Below are positions 7,192-11,376 of a DNA stretch of 11,376 nucleotides, one piece after another (positions within the stretch are counted from its first letter, which is position 1; every line of letters begins with the position of its first letter). A program made the position numbers and the translations under genes. Under the pieces are notes generated by a model. The model made no database searches. It was not told where the DNA came from and saw nothing but the letters and a program-made list of their open reading frames with translations. This stretch comes from Gemmatimonadaceae bacterium (GTDB lineage Bacteria > Gemmatimonadota > Gemmatimonadetes > Gemmatimonadales > Gemmatimonadaceae), in NCBI GenBank assembly GCA_025936015.1, contig JAICUE010000043.1, positions 1 through 11,376 on the forward strand. Direction: 5' to 3'.

Positions 7192-8940
7192 CTAGAAGCG
7201 GTGCCGGATCCGGATGAACACGTTGGGCGGCTCGCTCGACGTCGACACCGCCTTCGCCACGTATACGCCGACGATCGAGAAATCGAGGCCCGCGCCGACG
7301 TCGGTGAGGAAGGTGTTGAGCGACGGCAGCGTTCGCGTCCCGAAATCGGTTGCGTCGCTTCCGTCGTTGCGCACCCGCCACCCGCGCCCGGCATCGACGA
7401 ACGCCACCACCGCGCCGCGTCCATACCAGAACGGGAGCGCATCCCGCAGCCGGTCGAGCCCGAGATCGACGCGGTACTCGAGCTGCGCCAGCGCGACGCG
7501 ATCGCACTCCGCTGGCCGACCCGGCTGCACCACCGGACCAGTGCATCGCAGCTTGTCGCGACCCGGGGTGCCATCGTTGAAGTCGTACCCGGGCAGCGTG
7601 CCGAATCCCCCGACCGACAGCTGCCGCTGCAACGGCAGCGGATCGCCGCCGAGCCAGCCCCCCGCGACGACCCGGGCATTTAGCTGCGTCTGCGGCGAGA
7701 GTCGTGTGTATCGCCGAAGGTCGAGCAGCCCCCGCACGTATGTCGGGTCCGTCGATTCCACGCGCGCGCCCGGAGTCACTACGGTCCGCGACCGCGCGCC
7801 GAAACTGGTGACCTCGCCGTGCGTCCGTTCGACCTCGCCGAACACGGTCCACCCGTCCCACGGGTCGTCGATGTTGTTCCGGGTATCGAGCGTCCCCGTT
7901 AGGCGGAAGCTGTGATAGACGCCGTCATCCACCGTCGGGTTGGGCCGCCACGGCTGCGCATCGCGAAAGAGCGTCCACGGGTCCCGCTCGCGCCGCGATC
8001 CCCATCGCTCGTCCGACAACGACGCGATCAGCGACGCCCCCCTCGGCGCCGCGACCCCGGCGAACGCGATCCCACCCAGCCGCGAGTACCAGTCGCGATA
8101 ATCGCGATGGAGGAAGAAGGTCGCGAGCGCCGTCTCCGAGTTGCTCATCTGCCAGGGCTGCGTCGACTCGACCACGTCCTCCAGCCGCCCTCCGGCCAGC
8201 AGCTGCAACGTTCCGTTCGTCCGCGCCTCGATCGTCGCCCGATGCCCGACGTTCTCGCTCGACCAGCGGAAGTTCTCCGCGCTGCGGATCACGCCGAACA
8301 GCTCCGCGGTCACGACCCCGCCCGGAATCGGCCGCGTGATGTACGGCCCCGCATAGATCGGCAGCCCTTCCACACGGTTGTACGTCGCGTAGTTCCGAAA
8401 GCGAAAGCCGTTCTCGCGCTCGACTCGCGGGCGCAGCCGAACCCACGCGAGGATCGCCTCGCCCGCGGCTGGCTCCTCGGCGGTGATCCCCCCTGTGGCG
8501 TTAGGCGAGTAGCGCAGCGGCGCCTGGTAGGTGCGCACCTCCCCGCCGACCCGCGCCACGTCGAGGCCCGTCACCACCCCGCCGACGACGAATATGTCGC
8601 CGTCCACCCGTGCCCCCGGCCGCAGCATGACATTCGCGTTGATCGCGATCACGTTGCCGCGCACGATGCCGAGGATCGTCAGCGGCGCCTCGAGCGCCGC
8701 GACGTCGCCGTCGACGATCTGCGAGCTGTCGATCGTCGTTGCGCCCGTCACGCGCAGCGCGGCTGGCGCGTTGTACCGCGACGCTGCCTCGCGTGACACC
8801 ACCGACGACAACGCCTGCGCGGCCGCCGATGCGGGCAGCGTGTCCGGCTGCTGCCCGCCCGCGGCTGGCGCCGCGAGCAGCACTGCGACGCCGGCCAGCG
8901 TTAGGCGTGCGACCGCGCTCCACCACCGGCATCCCGTCAT
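7192..8940 (-). CDS. Omp85/BamA-TamA family outer membrane protein with bactofilin-like N-terminal region
   Basis: 582 residues from the ATG at 8938-8940, which has a purine run (GAGAGGGG) about 7 nt upstream. A second ATG at 8970 would add ten residues but lengthens the signal n-region and lacks a ribosome-binding site. A signal peptide (hydrophobic stretch about 10-28, ending PAAGGQ) is followed at about 57-135 by a repetitive beta region, DGDVAALEAPLTILGIVRGN to ARVDGDIFVVGG. It resembles bactofilin or polymer-forming beta-helix rungs rather than POTRA domains. The remaining 400 or so residues look like a 16-strand barrel: YNRVEGLPIYAGP near the first strand, alternating aromatic strands, the lid-loop-like block LSVGGFGTLPGYDF, and a C-terminal IRIRHRF ending in Phe (beta-signal). 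Two cysteines soon after the GYDF block could form an extracellular disulfide. Cargo and role (protein insertion, secretion or a pore) are unknown. Confidence 0.85.
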   Translation of the reverse strand: MTGCRWWSAVARLTLAGVAVLLAAPAAGGQQPDTLPASAAAQALSSVVSREAASRYNAPAALRVTGATTIDSSQIVDGDVAALEAPLTILGIVRGNVIAINANVMLRPGARVDGDIFVVGGVVTGLDVARVGGEVRTYQAPLRYSPNATGGITAEEPAAGEAILAWVRLRPRVERENGFRFRNYATYNRVEGLPIYAGPYITRPIPGGVVTAELFGVIRSAENFRWSSENVGHRATIEARTNGTLQLLAGGRLEDVVESTQPWQMSNSETALATFFLHRDYRDWYSRLGGIAFAGVAAPRGASLIASLSDERWGSRRERDPWTLFRDAQPWRPNPTVDDGVYHSFRLTGTLDTRNNIDDPWDGWTVFGEVERTHGEVTSFGARSRTVVTPGARVESTDPTYVRGLLDLRRYTRLSPQTQLNARVVAGGWLGGDPLPLQRQLSVGGFGTLPGYDFNDGTPGRDKLRCTGPVVQPGRPAECDRVALAQLEYRVDLGLDRLRDALPFWYGRGAVVAFVDAGRGWRVRNDGSDATDFGTRTLPSLNTFLTDVGAGLDFSIVGVYVAKAVSTSSEPPNVFIRIRHRF

Positions 8941-8976
8941 CGGCTGTCCCCTCTCGGACGATTCACGCATCGTCGC

Positions 8977-10407
8977 TCATGTGTTCCGGTGCCCCGCGCT
9001 GCTCCCGCCCCCGCTGGACCCGTGGCTGCCACTGCCCCCTTCGGTGACGCCGAGCCGCTTCATTCGCCGATACAGGTTCGGACGATCGGTCTTCAGGCGA
9101 CGCGCTGCCTCGGCGACGTTTCCTCCAGCCGATGACAATGCCCGGACGATCACCGCGCGCTCGAATTCGTCGAGCGTTTCCGTCAGCGGACGATCGAGCG
9201 CGACCGGGTCGGGCAGGGGAGCGCGCGTCGGTCCGCCCTCGCGATCCGCCGGCAGCACCTCGCGCACCTGATCCGCGTTCACGATCTGGCCCGCATGCAG
9301 GATCGCCAGCCGCTCGACGATGTTCGCCAGCTCGCGCACATTGCCCGGCCAGCGATGCCGCGACAGCACCTGCATCGCTTCGTCGGTCCACATCGGCAGC
9401 GCGCGACCGGTTCGCGCGCGATGCAGCGCCGAGAATTGCCGCACCAGCGCCGGGATGTCGCCGGGCCGGTCGCGCAGCGGTGGCAGCACGATCGGAATCA
9501 CGTTCAACCGGAAATACAGATCCTCGCGAAACGTCCCGTCGTTCACGCACCGCGCGAGATCCTTGTTCGTCGCCGCGATGATCCGTACGTCCACCCGGAT
9601 CGGCTTTCCACCGCCGACGCGCTCGATCTCGCGAGCCTCGATCGCCCGCAGCAGCTTCGCCTGCGCCTCCGGTCCCAAGTCGCCGACTTCGTCGAGGAAG
9701 AGCGTGCCCGTGTGCGCCAGCTCGAAGCGTCCGATCCGCCGCTCCGTCGCGCCGGTGAACGAGCCCTTCTCGTGGCCGAACATCTCGCTCTCCACCAGGT
9801 CGCGTGGAATCGCCGCGCAGTTCACGCGCACGAATGGCTTGTTGCTCCGTGCACTCCCGAAGTGGATCGCCGATGCGACGAGCTCCTTGCCCGTCCCCGA
9901 CTCGCCGGTCACCAGCACCCGCGCATCGGTCGGCGCGACGCGCGCGATCATCTCGCGCAGCGCACGCATCGACGGATCGTCGCCGATCATCTCCGTCGTC
10001 AACCCGAGGTCGGCGCGCAGCGCACGCGCTTCCTGTCGCGCGCGCCGCAGCTCGAGTGCGGCGGCGAGCGCGAGCAGCACGCCCTCCGGCGTCAGCGGCT
10101 TCTCGAGAAAGTTTGCCGCGCCGAGCTTCGTCGCCTTCACGGCGTCGGCGAGGCCGGCACGCCCGCTCATCATCACCACCGGCACGTCGGGCGACAACTC
10201 GCGCAGCCGGGCCAGTGTGCTCAGCCCGTCGAGCTCACCCGGCATCATCAGGTCGAGCAGGACGACGTCGGGGTCCGCGTCGCGTGCCTTGGCGATTCCC
10301 TCCGCTCCCCCCGCCGCCTCGCGGACGTCGTACCCTTCGCTGCCGAGCAATGCGCCGACCATCCGTCGGATGTTCGGCTCGTCGTCGATGATCAGGACGG
10401 AGGCCAC
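8977..10407 (-). CDS. Sigma-54-dependent response regulator, NtrC/NtrX type
   Basis: This phosphorylation-controlled enhancer-binding activator drives RNA polymerase with sigma-54. It is 476 residues from GTG 10407. The receiver domain (1-120) has acidic D8 and D9, phospho-acceptor D52 (VLLDLMMPG), S81 and K103. The AAA+ domain (about 140-370) has Walker A GESGTGKE (168-175), GSFTGA (215-220, the sigma-54 contact loop with Ser in place of the commoner Ala), and Walker B LFLDE (236-240). A Fis-type helix-turn-helix spans about 410-456 (GNVAEAARRLKTDRPNLYRRMKRLG). The NLYRRMK ending resembles NtrX proteins. The last 20 or so residues are an unusual Gly/Ser/His-rich tail. The start lies 3 bp after the stop of the upstream micro-protein and its TGA lies 36 bp before the Omp85 start. 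I found no clear -24/-12 sigma-54 promoter, so its targets may lie elsewhere. Confidence 0.95.
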   Translation of the reverse strand: MASVLIIDDEPNIRRMVGALLGSEGYDVREAAGGAEGIAKARDADPDVVLLDLMMPGELDGLSTLARLRELSPDVPVVMMSGRAGLADAVKATKLGAANFLEKPLTPEGVLLALAAALELRRARQEARALRADLGLTTEMIGDDPSMRALREMIARVAPTDARVLVTGESGTGKELVASAIHFGSARSNKPFVRVNCAAIPRDLVESEMFGHEKGSFTGATERRIGRFELAHTGTLFLDEVGDLGPEAQAKLLRAIEAREIERVGGGKPIRVDVRIIAATNKDLARCVNDGTFREDLYFRLNVIPIVLPPLRDRPGDIPALVRQFSALHRARTGRALPMWTDEAMQVLSRHRWPGNVRELANIVERLAILHAGQIVNADQVREVLPADREGGPTRAPLPDPVALDRPLTETLDEFERAVIVRALSSAGGNVAEAARRLKTDRPNLYRRMKRLGVTEGGSGSHGSSGGGSSAGHRNT

Positions 10408-10410
10408 GCG

Positions 10411-10704
10411 CTACCGGCTGCCTCGCTCCGGCCCGCGCGGCGCCCCTTCCGCCGCGGATCGGTCGGCCAGGAGCTTCGTCGTGAAGCGCTGCCCCTCCGA
10501 GATCCGCTCCACCTCGACGGCGATCGCTTCCACCGCGTGCTCGATCCGGTCGAGCCGCGCGTCGGTGCCCGCCGGGATCTGCGGCGCCTGCGCCTTTCCC
10601 TCGATCCGCCTGCCTAACGCGCGGGCGATCGGAAAGAGCACCGCGCCGATGATCGTCAGGCTGCCGAGGATGCCGATGATCTCACCCGGATCCGCGTAGA
10701 TCAT
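10411..10704 (-). CDS. Small membrane-anchored coiled-coil protein, paralogue B
   Basis: 97 residues from ATG 10702-10704. A GTG directly before it (10707) is an equally good start, and GGAGG (10714-10718) serves either. One transmembrane helix spans about 8-28 (IIGILGSLTIIGAVLFPIA), followed by basic RALGRR, so the C-terminal part should be cytoplasmic. A Pro/Ala linker leads to a helix at 50-70 with heptad a/d residues L51, I54, V58, I61, V65 and I68, a short coiled coil. EGQRFTTKLL and a Pro/Gly/Arg tail follow. Residues 50-83 align without gaps with residues 50-83 of the upstream gene, at 27 of 34 identities, and all seven differences are conservative. Its gene ends 3 bp before the response regulator starts. 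I know no function for it. A scaffold or regulator of the neighbouring kinase is one idea, with no direct support. Confidence 0.8.
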   Translation of the reverse strand: MIYADPGEIIGILGSLTIIGAVLFPIARALGRRIEGKAQAPQIPAGTDARLDRIEHAVEAIAVEVERISEGQRFTTKLLADRSAAEGAPRGPERGSR

Positions 10705-10713
10705 CACGCCCGT

Positions 10714-10718
10714 CCTCC
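10714..10718 (-). promoter_or_regulatory. Ribosome-binding site of micro-protein B
   Basis: GGAGG on the minus strand lies 6 nt before GTG 10707 and 9 nt before ATG 10704. It supports starting this gene here rather than at the far end of the open frame (10830), which would overlap paralogue A over its conserved helix. Confidence 0.65.
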
Positions 10719-10720
10719 GC

Positions 10721-11005
10721 TCATATCGTGTTCCCCGCGCCGCCGATCCGGTCGCCCGAACGCTCCGACAGGAGCTTGGTCGTGAACCGCTGACCTTCGG
10801 CGATCCTTTCCACCTCCACTGCCATCGCATCGATCGCGTGCTCGATCCGCTCGAGTCGCGCGGTCGTGTCTGACGACGGTGGCCCGCCGGACAGCCGCGC
10901 GTCCATCCGCTTCGACATCAGTCGCACCATCGGGATGCCGAGCACGATCGCCACGATCATGAACATCCCGCCGAGCGGTACCAGCACACTGGCCGCATCA
11001 CCCAT
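10721..11005 (-). CDS. Small membrane-anchored coiled-coil protein, paralogue A
   Basis: 94 residues from ATG 11003-11005, with GGGAG (11013-11017) 7 nt upstream. The short N-terminus is followed by a single transmembrane helix at about 7-27 (VLVPLGGMFMIVAIVLGIPM), then VRLMSKRMDAR, placing the C-terminus in the cytoplasm by the positive-inside rule. A Gly/Pro/Ser linker leads to RLERIEHAIDAMAVEVERI, with heptad a/d residues L51, I54, I58, M61, V65 and I68, and then AEGQRFTTKLLSERS. The protein is a paralogue of the next gene, with the conserved block at the identical residue positions, while membrane segments, linkers and tails have diverged. The pair therefore arose by duplication and is held by selection on the C-terminal helix. 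It begins 41 bp after the histidine kinase stop, and 13 bp separate its stop from the start of paralogue B. Confidence 0.8.
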   Translation of the reverse strand: MGDAASVLVPLGGMFMIVAIVLGIPMVRLMSKRMDARLSGGPPSSDTTARLERIEHAIDAMAVEVERIAEGQRFTTKLLSERSGDRIGGAGNTI

Positions 11006-11012
11006 GATGAAT

Positions 11013-11017
11013 CTCCC
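11013..11017 (-). promoter_or_regulatory. Ribosome-binding site of micro-protein A
   Basis: GGGAG on the minus strand, 7 nt before the ATG at 11005. It is one of the few good Shine-Dalgarno sequences in the window, which supports this short gene being real. Confidence 0.6.
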
Positions 11018-11046
11018 GAGAACCGCTGATTAATACAGTGTTGGTA
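11018..11046 (-). promoter_or_regulatory. AT-rich spacer between kinase and micro-protein A, possible internal promoter
   Basis: The spacer after the kinase stop is markedly AT-rich next to its surroundings and contains TATTAA on the minus strand (11030-11035), 24 bp before the micro-protein A start. Together with the ribosome-binding site this could be an internal promoter, letting the micro-proteins and regulator be made apart from the kinase. No good -35 box is present, so this is weak. Confidence 0.22.
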
Positions 11047-11376
11047 CTAAATACTTTCCCGGCCACCTCGGCCCGCCGGAAGCAGGAACCGGATTTCGGT
11101 GCCGCCGCCGGGCGCGCTCTCCGCCTCGACCCGGCCCCCGTGCGCGTCGATCGTCTGCCGCGCGATCGCCAGCCCGAGCCCGGTCCCACCCTGCTTGTAC
11201 GTCACGTACGGATCCCAGATCCGCGCGAGGCGCTCGGCGGTCATCCCGCATCCATTGTCCCTCACCGCGACGACGACTTCGCCGTCCTCGCTGTCATTCC
11301 GCGCGACGCGAACGTCGATCTCGCCGCCGCGCGGGCATGCTTCGACCGCGTTGATCAACACGTTCGAGAGTGCCCG
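11047..11376 (-). CDS. Sensor histidine kinase (NtrY/NtrB-like), C-terminal ATPase domain fragment
   Basis: 109 residues run in from the right edge; the sensor, membrane and phospho-histidine parts lie outside the window. The HATPase_c boxes occur in order: N-box RALSNVLINAVEA right at the edge, G1 box DNGCGM, F-box-like WDPYVTYK, G2 loop GGTGLGLAIARQTIDAHGG, and the closing GGGTEIRFLLP. The DPYVTYKQGGTGLGLAI form resembles NtrY and NtrB kinases. Its TAG stop (11047-11049) is 41 bp before micro-protein A, and the only response regulator nearby is the NtrX-type protein in the same direction. The two are inferred to be partners, with the kinase phosphorylating D52 of the regulator. Confidence 0.9.
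   Translation of the reverse strand, partial: RALSNVLINAVEACPRGGEIDVRVARNDSEDGEVVVAVRDNGCGMTAERLARIWDPYVTYKQGGTGLGLAIARQTIDAHGGRVEAESAPGGGTEIRFLLPAGRGGRESI

Noticed and set aside
6686..7861. Alternative minus-strand frame of 391 codons across the DUF4390/Omp85 junction
   Set aside because: Arg/Gly/Ala-rich shadow frame; the overlapping frames carry signal peptides and recognisable family sequence.

Overview
The window is an 11.4 kb piece of a GC-rich bacterial chromosome, read as ordinary chromosome rather than phage or island. The best lineage guess is Gemmatimonadota, with moderate confidence. The reasons are the GC-rich coding style, GTG starts, weak Shine-Dalgarno use, a didermic envelope (an Omp85 barrel protein is encoded), and small proteins ending in an EVERI-EGQRF-TKLL helix, which I associate with that phylum from memory. 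No database search was possible.

Layout. Positions 1-148 (+) are the tail of a class V aminotransferase. It converges on tyrS (166-1437, -), a complete tyrosyl-tRNA synthetase. A 119-bp divergent spacer separates tyrS from a plus-strand cluster: a bifunctional class A penicillin-binding protein (1557-3821), a PHP-domain metallohydrolase (3875-4615) and the branched-chain aminotransferase ilvE (4625-5578). A clear intrinsic terminator follows (5606-5640). Next is a stand-alone HNH nuclease-family gene (5788-6348, +) with its own ribosome-binding site.

The convergent spacer 6349-6528 holds an unusual repeat: a 21-bp direct duplication that runs into a long inverted repeat whose arms are built from 7-base units of the TAAGCNN type.

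From the right edge to 6529 the minus strand looks like one transcription unit. In order of transcription it encodes a histidine kinase (only its ATPase C-terminus is in view), two tandem paralogous membrane-anchored coiled-coil micro-proteins, an NtrC/NtrX-type sigma-54 response regulator, an Omp85-family outer membrane protein with a bactofilin-like N-terminal region instead of recognisable POTRA repeats, and an exported DUF4390 protein. Gaps are 3 to 41 bp. This is the most interesting part: a two-component pair, two uncharacterised membrane coiled-coil proteins inserted between kinase and regulator, and two exported envelope proteins, suggesting an envelope-sensing or envelope-building module.

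A second window-wide signal is the octamer GCCTAACG (or its complement CGTTAGGC). The core CCTAAC occurs 14 times, on both strands, in genes and spacers, and in different reading frames. All six in-frame TTA leucine codons that I found lie inside copies of it.
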